From NCBI GenBank assembly GCA_036500765.1, contig DASYBM010000004.1, positions 1,674,001 through 1,738,000 on the forward strand: a stretch of DNA of 64,000 bases, given 5' to 3'. The notes below the pieces were generated by a model that saw nothing but the letters and a program-made list of their open reading frames with translations, did not search any database and was not told the origin of the DNA. The position numbers were made by a program, and so were the translations under genes. The stretch comes from Candidatus Sulfotelmatobacter sp. (GTDB taxonomy: Bacteria; Acidobacteriota; Terriglobia; Terriglobales; Acidobacteriaceae). Of this stretch, positions 40,781 through 50,620 are shown in pieces; position 1 is the first letter of the stretch, and the number at the start of each line of letters is the position of its first letter.

Positions 40781-41485
40781 TTAAGTTTTTATTCGTTCCC
40801 CGAAAATCGCGGTCCCCACCCGCACGCAGGTCGATCCTTCCGCGATCGCCACTTCGAAATCGTGCGACATGCCCATGGAAAGCACGTCCATCCCAACCGC
40901 AGGAAGTTTGCGAGCGGCAATCGTGTCGCGCAATTCGCGCAGCTTGCGGAAGTTTGGCCGAGCTTGCTCGGGATCGTCAGTGAACGGAGGCACGGTCATC
41001 AGTCCGCGAAATTCCAACGCCTCGAATCGGGGCGCAGCGACGAGCAATTCTTCCAGTTCGCGCGAATCCGGCGCGACACCGCTCTTCGCACTCTCGCCGC
41101 CGACATTGATCTCAATCAGCACGCCAAGTTTCTTGCCCAATGCTCGGGCCGCCGCGTCGAGCTTTTCAGCGAGCTTTACCGAATCGACCGAATCCACCGC
41201 GCTGAACAACTCTGCTGCCGTGGCAACTTTGTTCGTCTGCAAGTGTCCAATCATGTGCCACTGGGCTGCTGCAAGATCGGCCAGCGCGCCTGCTTTCCCG
41301 GCAAACTCCTGCACACGGTTTTCCCCAAACAGACGCAACCCAGCAGCATAAGCTTCGCGAATGCGTTCCGGCGGATGGGTTTTGCTGACTGCCATCAGTG
41401 CGATGCCTTCCGGTTCGCGGTTGGCTCGCCGGGCGGCTGAAGCAATCCGCTCCTGAATCGCCGCGATATTTTCCGCAATCGACAT
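40781..41485 (-). CDS. YggS-family PLP homeostasis protein
   Basis: A 234-residue protein of the YggS/PROSC family that binds pyridoxal phosphate and maintains PLP and amino-acid balance. The PLP lysine lies in LMAVSKTHP near residue 34, with the family motifs FGENRVQEFAGK, WHMIGHLQTNKV and SMGMSHDFEVAIAEGSTCVRVGTAIFG. The start at 41485 is the first ATG that gives the normal N-terminus; the frame stays open upstream only as antisense of the OPT gene. YggS and DUF167 (YggU) genes often occur together, and the decayed DUF167 gene lies just downstream here. Confidence 0.93.
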   Translation of the reverse strand: MSIAENIAAIQERIASAARRANREPEGIALMAVSKTHPPERIREAYAAGLRLFGENRVQEFAGKAGALADLAAAQWHMIGHLQTNKVATAAELFSAVDSVDSVKLAEKLDAAARALGKKLGVLIEINVGGESAKSGVAPDSRELEELLVAAPRFEALEFRGLMTVPPFTDDPEQARPNFRKLRELRDTIAARKLPAVGMDVLSMGMSHDFEVAIAEGSTCVRVGTAIFGERIKT

Positions 41486-41487
41486 AA

Positions 41488-41572
41488 AAACACTAAACCA
41501 CGAACGACACAAAGTTGCACGAGGGAATTCCAGATTTCCTTCGTGTCTCTCCGTGTCCTTCGTGGTTATCGA
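41488..41572. repeat. imperfect inverted repeat between yggS-like and OPT genes
   Basis: AACCACGAACGACACAAAG (left) and TTCGTGTCTCTCCGTGTCC with CTTCGTGGTT (right) can pair. It fills the intergenic space and covers the YggS upstream region. Confidence 0.45.
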
Positions 41573-41574
41573 AC

Positions 41575-43650
41575 TTACATGATCGCCGTTGGCGGCGCTG
41601 GTTCGCTCGGATCTCCGGCAGCCGATACCGGCGTCGCGATCATCAAGGCCGCCAGCCCCATTAGCACGATCATTCCTCCGATCAGGTACGAGGGATGGTG
41701 AAAAAGCAGCGGATAGTGTTTGCCATCGGGTCCGGTCCAGGATGTAAATCGCGCCGGCGCAAACTGCAATCCTGCCCACACCAGGCCCAGGAGCGCTTCG
41801 CCCGCGATCAACCCGGAAGCCACCAGCACTCCGGCATTTTCCACACGCGCTTTCTGCGCGCTGTTGAAGCCGCGACGCTCGGCGACCCAATCTCCGATGG
41901 TGCGAAAGACTCCGCCTACAAAAATTGCAAACGTCGTGCTGAACGGCAAATACATGCCGACCGCCACCAGCATCGGACTTTTCACTTGCATCATGATCAT
42001 CGAGATCCCGAACAGAATTCCCACCACCACCAGCGGCCACGCCATATCGTGGCCCACAATTCCCGATGCCAGAGTCGCCATCAGACCTGCTTGCGGCGCG
42101 GGAAGCTCGGGACCCCCAAAGCCCACGCCCCCAGCCTTAATGCTGCCCTCATGCAGCAGCATGATCGGCCAATACATCACCAGGCTGGCCACCACAACGG
42201 CGATCAATTCAGCAGTCTGAATTCTTGCCGGTGTGCCGCCCAGGATGTACCCGACTTTGAAGTCCTGCAAGAGTTCCCCGGCCACGGCCGACGAAACGCA
42301 GACCACGGCCGCCACTCCGAGCACGGCCGCCACTCCCGAAGGTCCCGCCACTCCGAGTAACACCATCAGTATCGCCGCAATCAGCAAGGTCGACAGCGTC
42401 AGGCCGGAGATCGGGTTGTTCGACGAGCCAATGAATCCCACCAGATTGCCCGACACGGTGGCAAAGAAAAATCCCACCAGGATCATCACGACCGCCGCCA
42501 GAATCGCGGGCATGAATAAACCCGAGATCCTGATGTAAAGAGCGCACATCAGAACAAACATTCCGGCGATCAGTCCGAAGACTATTTTCGAACTCATGTA
42601 ACGTTCCGTGCGAGCCAGTTTGGCTTGCTGTTCCGCGGTCTGGCGCAAATCCGCGAATGCCTTGCCCAGCCCGGCGGTCAGGCTGGCGCGCATCTTGAAA
42701 AGTGTGTAGGCCGCACCTACCAGCATTCCGCCCACGGCGATCGGGCGCACAATGTATCGCCACACGGCATCCGCCATATTCGCCCAATTGTCGGGTGTGT
42801 CCGCCGGAATATAGTTCCTCAATTGCGGCCCCAGAAAATAAATAAACAAGGGAACCAGCAGCCCCCAGGCCAACACACTGCCGGCAAACTGGATCGACGC
42901 CAACCTGATCCCAATGATGTATCCCACGCCGAGATAGGCCGGACTCACGCTGGGCGCCGCGAACACCGTGGTCCCGCCAGTGGCGAGCACTTGCGTGCTG
43001 CCGGTGTTGCCGAGCCGCACCTGACTGTGTCCGAGTGTGCCGACGCCAACGCTAAGGTCCGTGTCGGCGGCAAAGAGGCCAAATTTTCCTAGAATATAAA
43101 TCACTCCGCCGACGCCAATATTCCAGAAGAGATATTTGGCAGCTTGCGCGCCGCGCTGTCCCGCTTTGTGAATCTCCGCCGCCGCCAGCGATTCCGGAAA
43201 GGGCAATTCCGGATCTTCCACCATGCCCCGTCGCACCAATGAAATAAATAAAACTCCCAGGATGCTGCCCACCATGATCAGCGCCGTCGATTTCCAATAG
43301 GCATCCTGTGGCCGGAATGACGGCCAGGCTTTCGCCAGCACGAATGCCGGCAGAGTGAAAATTGCTCCCGCAGCCACCGACTCTCCGATAGACCCTGCGG
43401 TTCGCGCAATGTTCTCTTCCAGAAGCGAACCTTTCCACGCGCGCATCGCGGCCATGGCAATCACCGCCGCAGGATATGTCGCGGCAATGGTGATGCCGGC
43501 TCGCAGACCCAGGTAAGCATTGGCCGCTCCCAGAATGATCGTCAGAAACAGCCCGAGCAGGATTGCCCGCAGCGTGAACTCTTTCATCTCCATCGTCACA
43601 GGTACAAATGGGACATGCTTCTTCGGCGTTCCAATTTCCGCGCTGCTCAT
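41575..43650 (-). CDS. OPT-family oligopeptide transporter
   Basis: A 691-residue polytopic transporter of the OPT family (bacterial EspB/OPT type), importing peptides or metal chelates with protons. The N-terminal motif EFTLRAILLGLFLTIILGAANAYLGLRAGITIAATYPAAVI, an internal GSSNNPISGLTLSTLLIAAILMVLLGVAG, and GVFRTIGDWVAERRGF are characteristic; about sixteen helices are present. The start at 43650 has AAGGA nine bases upstream. Substrate not determinable. The peptide-uptake theme recurs in the window (dppBC, POT, OPT). Confidence 0.92.
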   Translation of the reverse strand: MSSAEIGTPKKHVPFVPVTMEMKEFTLRAILLGLFLTIILGAANAYLGLRAGITIAATYPAAVIAMAAMRAWKGSLLEENIARTAGSIGESVAAGAIFTLPAFVLAKAWPSFRPQDAYWKSTALIMVGSILGVLFISLVRRGMVEDPELPFPESLAAAEIHKAGQRGAQAAKYLFWNIGVGGVIYILGKFGLFAADTDLSVGVGTLGHSQVRLGNTGSTQVLATGGTTVFAAPSVSPAYLGVGYIIGIRLASIQFAGSVLAWGLLVPLFIYFLGPQLRNYIPADTPDNWANMADAVWRYIVRPIAVGGMLVGAAYTLFKMRASLTAGLGKAFADLRQTAEQQAKLARTERYMSSKIVFGLIAGMFVLMCALYIRISGLFMPAILAAVVMILVGFFFATVSGNLVGFIGSSNNPISGLTLSTLLIAAILMVLLGVAGPSGVAAVLGVAAVVCVSSAVAGELLQDFKVGYILGGTPARIQTAELIAVVVASLVMYWPIMLLHEGSIKAGGVGFGGPELPAPQAGLMATLASGIVGHDMAWPLVVVGILFGISMIMMQVKSPMLVAVGMYLPFSTTFAIFVGGVFRTIGDWVAERRGFNSAQKARVENAGVLVASGLIAGEALLGLVWAGLQFAPARFTSWTGPDGKHYPLLFHHPSYLIGGMIVLMGLAALMIATPVSAAGDPSEPAPPTAIM

Positions 43651-43930
43651 CGCTGGGATCCTTTTAGGGCGTGGGATGGGAGCAAGGTTGATAGTTCCAA
43701 ACACATTCTAGACAACGGCGCACCTTAGCATGCGGCGAAGGCGCATGACAAGGGTGCAGGCGCCGGTGGAGCAGGCGCTGCTGCCCGCCGGCTGGCCGGA
43801 GCCCCAAACCAGCGGGCAAGAGTGCCCGCTCCCTACAAACTTCATCGCTCCGGATGGGGGCTCAGGGCAGCACGGGCTCCGCGTTGGGCCCGCGTCAAAT
43901 CTGCTACCATAAGCCTTCGTTGAGGTGGCC

Positions 43931-44203
43931 ATGCCGCAATTCGTGATCGAGCGCGAGATTCCCGGCGCAGGCAATTTGTCAGACGCGGAAATTCAGGAAG
44001 TCAGCAAGAAATCGGTTGGCGTGCTCAAAGACATGGGCCCGGAAATTCGCTGGCTGCATAGCTATGTCACGGGCGACAAAGTTTATTGCGTGTACCTCGC
44101 CCCCGATGAGGATGCCGTTCGCGATCATGCCCGCCGCGTCGGGATCCCTGCCAATCGCATCTCGGCGGTGCGGCGACTCATCGATCCCAGCAGCGCGGGC
44201 TGA
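43931..44203 (+). CDS. DUF4242 protein
   Basis: A 90-residue ferredoxin-like alpha/beta protein of the DUF4242 family (PQFVIEREIPGAGNLSDAEIQEVSKKSV, YVTGDKVYCVYLAPDEDAVRDHARRVGIPANRISAV). Some relatives are annotated as nickel-binding. The ATG at 43931 has GAGG five bases upstream; the GTG at 43925 overlaps that site and is less likely. Single gene on the plus strand, convergent with the kinase gene. Confidence 0.8.
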   Translation: MPQFVIEREIPGAGNLSDAEIQEVSKKSVGVLKDMGPEIRWLHSYVTGDKVYCVYLAPDEDAVRDHARRVGIPANRISAVRRLIDPSSAG

Positions 44204-44234
44204 AACTAACCAGATTGAACTAACCAGAATTGAA

Positions 44235-47200
44235 CTAAGCAGGTTGAATCTTCGAGATCGAACTGGAAGACGAATCTGGCATGGCCAGCTTCAGCTCCGC
44301 GTCCGTACCCAGCGCTTCCTGAATGGCCTGCTCCACCGGCATGGCCCAGCCTTCCATCCACGCCGCCAGGCCCGCCGCATTGCCCAGCGTTCTGCGCGCA
44401 AATTCCAAAGCCTTTTCGAGGCGCGGCGCTTCCGCGGGCGTTAGCGGCGCTCCTAATTTCTGGCGCAGCGCCGCCGCCGCGCCCGCCAGGTGCAACGAAT
44501 GCTCGGCATGGGATTGCGCCGCGGCACTGGCCGCCAGACATTCCAGCGCCCGGGCGATGCCCCGCTTGTGGCCCAGTTCCTTAAATAACCTGATGCTTTG
44601 ACCGTAGAGGCCTCGCGCCTCGGTGTTGTTCCCTTGATCGCAGCTCAATGTGGCCAGATCGGAAAGTGTGCTCGCAACTCCCCAGCCATCGTGCAATTGG
44701 TGAAACGCCGCCAGACTTTGTTCGCAGTAGGAGCGTGCGGCGGCGAAGTCGCCTTTTTCGCGAGCCACGTCGCCCTGGTAGTTCAGCGTCCAGGCTGCTC
44801 CGGCGCCGTCTCCGGCCTGGCGGAAAATGGTCAGGCACTCAGCGTAAAGCAAAGACGCCCGCGCGTAGTCGCCCTGCAATTTCATCAGGTTGGCCTGGTT
44901 CGACAGGGCGCGAGCCACGTCGGGCAAATCGCCAAGATCTCTCCAGATCGCGATGCAGCGATCGAATAACAGCGACGCGCTGGTCAAATCTCCACGATCG
45001 CGAGCGTTGAGTGCCAGAGCATTCAACGCCACAGCCACGCCGCTCTTATCGTCTAGATCGACACAGGCCGCGAGACTCTCTTCGAAGAGTTGCCGCGCTG
45101 AGCCGAAATCCCCCAGTTCGCCGGCCAGCACAGCGCCCGCGAACAGCAGGCGCGAGCGCAGCTTGGGGCGCGTCGCGGCTCCTTCCAGTGCGAGCAACCT
45201 GGCGATTGCATCCCGTCCCTCGGTAAGATGTTCCCGCGTCTCCCAGAAGCGAAACAGCGCGGTGCCCAGGCGCATGCCCCACTCCGCATCCCCGGTCTTG
45301 ACCAGATAATCGAGCGCCATGCGAAAGTTGTCATGCTCCGTCTCGAAACGGTCGAGCCATTCCGGATGTGCGGCCGCATCCTGCGCTCCTTCTTCGGCCA
45401 GCACCAGAAAATAAGCGGCGTGGGCGCGGCGTGTCGCGGCTTCATCGTTACTCTCCGCCAAACGCTCCAAAGCATATTCGCGAATCGTCGAAAGCGAACG
45501 AAATCGCGCGTCCGCGTCGACCTGCTCCACCTGCTGCGCCAGGCTTTTATCGACCATGGACGCCATGCCGTCGAGCACATCAAGGCCAAGATCGCCCTTG
45601 GTGTCACACACCGCTTCCACGCTCTCCAGAGTGCTGCCGCCGGTGAAGACCGCCAGCCGGCGGAACAGCGTCTGCTCGGCGGGATTGAGCAATCCATAAC
45701 TCCAGTCCACGGTGCTGCGCAGAGTTTGCTGGCGAGAAGGTAAATCGCGGGCGCCGCCAGTTAAAAGATTCAAGCGGCTTTCCAGTCGCGCCAGCATGGC
45801 CGAAGGCGACAGCAACTTGATGCGCGCCGCCGCCAGTTCGATGGCCAGCGGCAACCCGTCAAGCCGCGCGCAAATCGCCGCGACCGCCTCGGCATTTTCC
45901 CGCGTCAGCGCGAACTCCCGCTTCACAGCCCGCGCCCGTTCCACAAAAAGCGCGACCGCCGGCAGGCGCGACAGTACTTCCACAGATGGAATCGAATTCA
46001 GGTCCGGTAAGGCGAGCGGCGGCACCGGAAATTCATGTTCCCCGTAAACATGCAGCGGCGCCTGGCTCGTCACCACCACCTTCAGCTGCGGGCCGGTCGT
46101 GAGCAACTGCGCAATCACTGGCGCGGCTGAAACCAGGTGCTCGAAGTTATCGAGCAACAGAAACATCGGCTGGTCCAGCGCGGCCAGGTATTCTTTCAAA
46201 TTTTCCTGCGGCGATTGATTACCGGTTTCCCGCGCTCCCACCGCCTGCGCGATGGCGGATGCGATCAAGCCGCGGTCGGCCACCGCTGCCAGAGGTACGA
46301 AGCACACCCCTCCCGGAAAATCGCCCGCGATCTCAGCCGCCACTTGCAACCCGAGTCGCGTCTTTCCTATCCCTCCCGGACCGGTGAGCGTGACCAGCCG
46401 AACATCCGGTCGGCGCAGCATCTGCCGCAGCGCGGACGCTTCCGATTCGCGTCCGATCAATGCCGTGCGCGGGATGGGAAGATGGTTAGGACGGGTCTCC
46501 GCGTGGCGCGCCGGAGTGTCGGCGACGCGATCGCGCACCGCGGCCAGGTCGCGAGCCAAATCGTGAGTGGAAGCATAGCGATCTTTCGGCTCTTTCGCCA
46601 GGCAGCGATCCACAATCCAAAGAAAGGGAGGCGGTGCTTGCAGCATACGCGCCCGCTCCGGTTCATCGCGCAGAATCGCGGCCGTGGTCTCCGCATGATT
46701 TTTTTTGCGAAACGCAGCCAAGCCGGTCACCATCTCATAGAGAACGGAGCCAAAAGAAAACTGATCGGAGCGAAAATCCAGCTCGCGGCCAGTCGCCTGC
46801 TCCGGCGACATATACCCGATTGTGCCCATCACCGTGCCGTCTTCGGTGATGCTGGTCGAAGCCTCCGAGTCTGAAGCGGGGTCGACGGCGCGCAATTTCG
46901 CCAGACCGAAATCCAGAATCTTGGCGGTGGCATCGCCTGAGACCATCAGGTTCTCCGGCTTCAAGTCGCGATGCACAATCCCAATCTCGTGCGCTTTGGC
47001 GAGCGCGTCGGCGACCTGCGCCGCAATAACGACGGCTTTGCGAAAGGGAAGCGGTCCAGCCATCAGCAGGTCGCGCAGCGTCCCGCCCTGCACCAGTTCC
47101 ATGGCGATGTAGCGCGTGCCGTTGCTCTGCCCCAGTTCGTAAATCGTGACGATGTTCGGATGATTCAGAGCGCAGGCGGAGCGTGCTTCCTTCTCGAAGC

Positions 47201-47399
47201 GCGCCAGCGCTTCCGGCTGAGAACAGCGCTCCAGCGAAAGCGTCTTGAGGGCGACTTCGCGATCAAGACGTGTGTCGCGGGCGCGATACACCTCGCCCAT
47301 GCCGCCCGCGCCCAGCCGTTCGATAATTTCGTACCCGCCCAGCCGCATGCCGGGAGACAGAGTCGAGGGCGTCAGTCCTGGCGTGAGCGGCTGCTTCAT
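44235..47399 (-). CDS. serine/threonine kinase fused to a STAND-type NTPase and TPR array
   Basis: A 1054-residue signalling protein. Residues about 23-290 are a Hanks-type kinase with [10 protein letters not shown]52, HRDLKPEN (D145), DFGLA (163-167) and [10 protein letters not shown]. Next comes a P-loop NTPase with Walker [10 protein letters not shown] (340-348), Walker [11 protein letters not shown] and the STAND-type [20 protein letters not shown] winged-helix-like region follows (about 580-660), then a long TPR array ([41 protein letters not shown]). No DNA-binding domain is apparent. The ATG at 47399 is taken as start; a TTG at 47444 lies inside a repeat and is less likely. Confidence 0.9.
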   Translation of the reverse strand: MKQPLTPGLTPSTLSPGMRLGGYEIIERLGAGGMGEVYRARDTRLDREVALKTLSLERCSQPEALARFEKEARSACALNHPNIVTIYELGQSNGTRYIAMELVQGGTLRDLLMAGPLPFRKAVVIAAQVADALAKAHEIGIVHRDLKPENLMVSGDATAKILDFGLAKLRAVDPASDSEASTSITEDGTVMGTIGYMSPEQATGRELDFRSDQFSFGSVLYEMVTGLAAFRKKNHAETTAAILRDEPERARMLQAPPPFLWIVDRCLAKEPKDRYASTHDLARDLAAVRDRVADTPARHAETRPNHLPIPRTALIGRESEASALRQMLRRPDVRLVTLTGPGGIGKTRLGLQVAAEIAGDFPGGVCFVPLAAVADRGLIASAIAQAVGARETGNQSPQENLKEYLAALDQPMFLLLDNFEHLVSAAPVIAQLLTTGPQLKVVVTSQAPLHVYGEHEFPVPPLALPDLNSIPSVEVLSRLPAVALFVERARAVKREFALTRENAEAVAAICARLDGLPLAIELAAARIKLLSPSAMLARLESRLNLLTGGARDLPSRQQTLRSTVDWSYGLLNPAEQTLFRRLAVFTGGSTLESVEAVCDTKGDLGLDVLDGMASMVDKSLAQQVEQVDADARFRSLSTIREYALERLAESNDEAATRRAHAAYFLVLAEEGAQDAAAHPEWLDRFETEHDNFRMALDYLVKTGDAEWGMRLGTALFRFWETREHLTEGRDAIARLLALEGAATRPKLRSRLLFAGAVLAGELGDFGSARQLFEESLAACVDLDDKSGVAVALNALALNARDRGDLTSASLLFDRCIAIWRDLGDLPDVARALSNQANLMKLQGDYARASLLYAECLTIFRQAGDGAGAAWTLNYQGDVAREKGDFAAARSYCEQSLAAFHQLHDGWGVASTLSDLATLSCDQGNNTEARGLYGQSIRLFKELGHKRGIARALECLAASAAAQSHAEHSLHLAGAAAALRQKLGAPLTPAEAPRLEKALEFARRTLGNAAGLAAWMEGWAMPVEQAIQEALGTDAELKLAMPDSSSSSISKIQPA

Positions 47400-47434
47400 A
47401 GATTTTGACGGAGGCGGGCTGGTGTATAAAGCGA

Positions 47435-47462
47435 TGTCATCCAACGTCGTTTTCCAATCAAG
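47435..47462. repeat. 28-nt direct repeat, copy 1
   Basis: Starts TGTCATCCAACGTCGTT and ends CAATCAAG; matches the copy at 48139-48166 in 26 of 28 positions. The pair flanks the OsmC gene. Confidence 0.75.
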
Positions 47463-47596
47463 AGGAGCCGTTTTTCAGGCGAACCGAAGGATCTCCTGCT
47501 TAATCGCTCCCGCTCGTCAGCCAAACTGCGTCCCCACGGCGCCGCGCCTTTATCCCGCCGCGGTTTATAATAACCCAGATTTCAGGAGCCAATTTC

Positions 47597-48100
47597 ATGG
47601 ATGTTCGCGCGCTGCAGCGACCGCTCAAAGACCACTACCGGAAGGATCCGGCCAGTTCCTGGATCACCCTGACGGCGCGCGGCACCCAGACGGACGCTCC
47701 TATCTCCTGTTCCGTAGACCTGGGACGGGCCGTCTACCAGGCGCAAGCCCACCAGGGAGTTGGCGGGGCCGGCACCGGCGCCTGCTCCGGCGACCTTCTG
47801 TTGGGCGCGCTCGCCGCCTGCGCCCAGATCACCTGCCAGATGGTGGCCGCCGCCATGGGCATCCCCACCGAAGGCATTGATGTGACAGTCGAGGGCGATC
47901 TGGATCTGCAGGGAACGCTGGGACTCTCCAAAGAGGCTGCGGTCGGATTTCAGAGCATCCGCATCATTTTCTCAGTCCGCGCGCCCCAAGCCACCGCCGA
48001 GCAACTCGCCGCGTTGCAAGCGAAAACAGAACAGTACTGCGTGGTGATGCAAACCTTGCAGCATCCACCCAGCATTGAACACAGTTGGGGCCGGGGGTAG
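47597..48100 (+). CDS. OsmC-family peroxidase-like protein
   Basis: A 167-residue protein of the OsmC/Ohr superfamily that detoxifies organic hydroperoxides through a thiol pair. The first catalytic Cys lies in LLLGALAACAQITCQM (near residue 75-79); the second is in EQYCVVMQTLQHPP, where the family has a CPV-like motif. The opening (LKDHYRKDPASSWITLTARG) is that of the OsmC-like group. A flanking pair of 28-nt direct repeats brackets the gene. Confidence 0.88.
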   Translation: MDVRALQRPLKDHYRKDPASSWITLTARGTQTDAPISCSVDLGRAVYQAQAHQGVGGAGTGACSGDLLLGALAACAQITCQMVAAAMGIPTEGIDVTVEGDLDLQGTLGLSKEAAVGFQSIRIIFSVRAPQATAEQLAALQAKTEQYCVVMQTLQHPPSIEHSWGRG

Positions 48101-48138
48101 CTGGCCACCGCTTCGGTTCGAAATTCTGCATTCCGCAG

Positions 48139-48166
48139 TGTCATCCAACGTCGTTATGCAATCAAG
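48139..48166. repeat. 28-nt direct repeat, copy 2
   Basis: Same orientation as 47435-47462, two mismatches. Confidence 0.75.
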
Positions 48167-48244
48167 CGTACCGTAGTTCAGCTTGGGATTTCGCGGTGAA
48201 GCACTACAGTATCTTAAATTTAGTCTTGCGTTCTTTATTTTAGC

Positions 48245-48363
48245 CTCTGCATTCTTTGCGGCATTTCTTGGCGCACTTTGTAATTACGGTTTTTCCTTGA
48301 GGGCTAGAATCGGCCAGCTCTTAACCGCAAAGAACGCTAAGAAATGCCGCAAAGAACGCAGAG
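48245..48363. repeat. 29-bp inverted repeat, 61-bp loop
   Basis: Arms 48245-48273 and 48335-48363 match in 27 of 29 positions (core AAGAAATGCCGCAAAGAA). Not near a gene end; resembles a small non-coding mobile element. Confidence 0.75.
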
Positions 48364-48493
48364 ATGGACGGCGCGCAGTTTACAACGCGGCTAGCCGTAA
48401 CCGAGGGCCTCGCCGAGAAGCTTCGACAGGTGTAAGATAGAGTTAATCGGTTCCAGCTCGCTTCGTCGCAAGTCTTCCCGAGGTGTAAAGTAT

Positions 48494-48763
48494 ATGAGCG
48501 ACTCCCCCGATCGGCCTTTAATTCCCCCGTACCGATGCCGCGATTGCGCCAGCCAAGAAGGTTTCCGCTCACGGCGGCGCACCTTCACCGAACGGTATAT
48601 TTTGCCGTTGTTTCTTCTACAGCCGGTTCGCTGCGGCGAATGTTTCCGGCGTGACTATCGCCTGATTTTTACCGCGGTGCGGGATCGACTCTCGGATACG
48701 CCAAGGATCATGCCGCGTAAGGAACCCGCGCCGGCGCCCACGTCCACTCGCAACGTTGCCTAG
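48494..48763 (+). CDS. small zinc-ribbon protein
   Basis: An 89-residue protein with two CxxC knuckles (CRDC and CGEC) around a basic helix (RSRRRTFTERYILPLFLLQPVRCGECFRRDYRLIF). It resembles small zinc-ribbon proteins seen in environmental bacteria. The ATG at 48494 has GAGG ten bases upstream. Its Pro-rich tail (PRKEPAPAPTSTRN) is likely disordered. Stand-alone, 133 bases before comF. Confidence 0.65.
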   Translation: MSDSPDRPLIPPYRCRDCASQEGFRSRRRTFTERYILPLFLLQPVRCGECFRRDYRLIFTAVRDRLSDTPRIMPRKEPAPAPTSTRNVA

Positions 48764-48895
48764 CGCGGCCATCGCCGCTATACTGACAGACAAGAACCAT
48801 CGCCCGCGGCGGACTATTCCTCGCGGGATGACGAGGAGGCCGTCTTCAGCAGTAGCGAGGACCGAATCCGGGCGAACCACGCCAGCGTCGCAGTC

Positions 48896-49849
48896 GTGGG
48901 GCCTTCTATTGTTCCGGCTCAGCCGTCGCAGCCCGCGCCATCCAGCTCTGGACCGTCCAGCTTTGGACGAGTTTTTTGGGTCCGAGTTTCCGAAAGTCTG
49001 TTCTCGGTTTTGTTTCCTTCCGATTGCCGCATTTGCGCCGAGCCTCTGCTAAATATCTCCCGTCTTCCGGTGTGCCTGGATTGCCTGGGGCGCATTCATC
49101 CGGTGCGCGGCAAGACCTGCTCGGTTTGCGGCGAGCGCGTGCTTTCGACCTACGCCGAGATCGACGCCGATGGGCTGCGGCGATGTCCTGTATGCCGTCG
49201 CATCGACCGTCCCTTTGCCCGGGCGGTGGCCTATGGCAGTTACGACGGCGGGCTCCGCGAACTGGTTCATCTGCTGAAATACAACGGCGTGCGCCCAGCA
49301 GCTAACGTTCTGGGACGCATGCTGGCCGAGGCCCTCGCGGCTCTGGAACCCTCATTTGAGCAGGCCGGCCTTTTCGATCGCGGTCGCATCGCCGTCATCC
49401 CCGTGCCGCTGCATAAGAGCAAACGGCGGCAGCGGGGCTTCAATCAGTCCGAATTGATCGCCCGAGCCGGATTGAAGGTCTATTCCGCGCGCCAGCGTTT
49501 GCAGTTGATTCCCGATTTGCTCTTGCGCACCCGCGACACGCATTCGCAAATCGGATTGACCAGCCACCAGCGTCGCGAGAATCTTCGCGGAGCTTTCGCC
49601 GTGGCGCGTGCCCCGGAAGTCACTGGACGTGAAGTAATTCTGGTGGATGATGTCTACACCACCGGCACCACGGCTACCGAATGTGCCCGCGTGCTGCGCC
49701 GGGCCGGAGCATCGCGCGTATGGGTCGCTACGGTGGCGCGCACCCTGAAATTGGCATCTAATTATGCTGAATTTCAGCCGGACGGAGCCGAAGTCGAGCA
49801 GGATGATGTCGAGCAGGATGAAGAGATCGTGGCTAAGGCCGTTAGCTAG
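48896..49849 (+). CDS. ComF-family phosphoribosyltransferase-like competence protein
   Basis: A 317-residue ComF-type protein. The N-terminal zinc-binding part has four CxxC pairs (CRIC, CLDC, CSVC, CPVC) and is followed by a type I PRTase domain with the PRPP loop EVILVDDVYTTGTTATECARVL. ComF proteins aid DNA uptake, though the reaction is unknown. The longest start is a GTG at 48896 without a clear ribosome binding site; a later start is possible before SLFSVLFPSDCRIC. An acidic tail (EVEQDDVEQDEEI) ends the protein. Along with dprA it hints at transformability. Confidence 0.87.
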   Translation: MGPSIVPAQPSQPAPSSSGPSSFGRVFWVRVSESLFSVLFPSDCRICAEPLLNISRLPVCLDCLGRIHPVRGKTCSVCGERVLSTYAEIDADGLRRCPVCRRIDRPFARAVAYGSYDGGLRELVHLLKYNGVRPAANVLGRMLAEALAALEPSFEQAGLFDRGRIAVIPVPLHKSKRRQRGFNQSELIARAGLKVYSARQRLQLIPDLLLRTRDTHSQIGLTSHQRRENLRGAFAVARAPEVTGREVILVDDVYTTGTTATECARVLRRAGASRVWVATVARTLKLASNYAEFQPDGAEVEQDDVEQDEEIVAKAVS

Positions 49850-49857
49850 GCAAAGCT

Positions 49858-49954
49858 AGGTTTCAAAGTTTCAAGGTTGCAAAGGTTAAGAATGCCGGCC
49901 AAGAATTGGAATTCTAAGACTTTGAACCTGAAACCCTGGAACCTTGAACCTGGG
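49858..49954. repeat. inverted pair of 7-8-nt arrays between comF and HNH gene
   Basis: Left array 49858-49890 (GTTTCAA units) and right array 49918-49954 (TTGAACC/TGAAACC units) are reverse complements in pattern with a 27-base spacer. The unit is 7-8 nt and less regular than the other arrays. Confidence 0.75.
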
Positions 49955-49962
49955 ATTGATAC

Positions 49963-50574
49963 ATGTCGCTGAGAACAGAACAGTACGATGCAAGCTCCCG
50001 GCACGCCGCCGGCCTGTTCTCGCCGGCGGCGGCGGCGGCGCACCGCGCGGGCGATGGCCATGCTCTGCTTGCACCCGTTCTAGTACTCAACGCATCCTAT
50101 GAGCCCATCAACGTCTGCGCCGCCCGCCGCGCTCTGGTCCTTGTCCTGAAGGGCGTGGCCATGACCGAAGAAGAGAATGGACACTTCCTGCACTCGCCCC
50201 GCGTGGCCATGCGCCTGCCGTCGGTGATCCGCCTGCTCGAGTACCGCCGCATTCCGCACCAGAGCCGCGCGCTCTCCCGCAAGAACATTCTGCTGCGCGA
50301 CCGCAATAGCTGCCAGTATTGCGCCACCGTGCTGCCCTCGGGCGAACTTACGCTCGACCACGTCATCCCCCGCTCCCGCGGAGGCTCCTCGACCTGGGAA
50401 AATCTCGTCGCCTGCTGCCACACCTGCAACCGCCGCAAGGGCAACCAGTATCCCGCCGAAGCCGGCATGAAGCTGATGCGCGAACCCCGCGCCTTCAACC
50501 TACACACCAGCCGCCACATCATGCGCCTGATGGGACGATCCGACGATAAGTGGCGGAAGTATTTGTTCTACTAG
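49963..50574 (+). CDS. HNH endonuclease
   Basis: A 203-residue HNH-family nuclease. The core is [49 protein letters not shown], with two CxxC pairs for zinc (CQYC, CHTC), the metal/catalytic HD in LDHV and the last N/H element in ENLV-CN. The N-terminal [26 protein letters not shown] is typical of stand-alone chromosomal HNH proteins found in many soil bacteria. No restriction-modification partner is adjacent. Confidence 0.9.
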   Translation: MSLRTEQYDASSRHAAGLFSPAAAAAHRAGDGHALLAPVLVLNASYEPINVCAARRALVLVLKGVAMTEEENGHFLHSPRVAMRLPSVIRLLEYRRIPHQSRALSRKNILLRDRNSCQYCATVLPSGELTLDHVIPRSRGGSSTWENLVACCHTCNRRKGNQYPAEAGMKLMREPRAFNLHTSRHIMRLMGRSDDKWRKYLFY

Positions 50575-50620
50575 CGTTCCGAAAGAAGCTGCTAATTTCA
50601 AGCTACGCGGAGGGGCGCAC

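Larger units (their letters stand above)
48101..48493. other. 393-bp intergenic region with repeats
   Basis: Contains the second 28-nt direct repeat (48139-48166) and a large inverted repeat (48245-48363). No gene is supported. Confidence 0.6.

Noticed and set aside
41486-42040. N-terminal extension of the YggS frame
   Set aside because: The extension is antisense to, or out of frame with, the OPT gene; the normal YggS start is at 41485.
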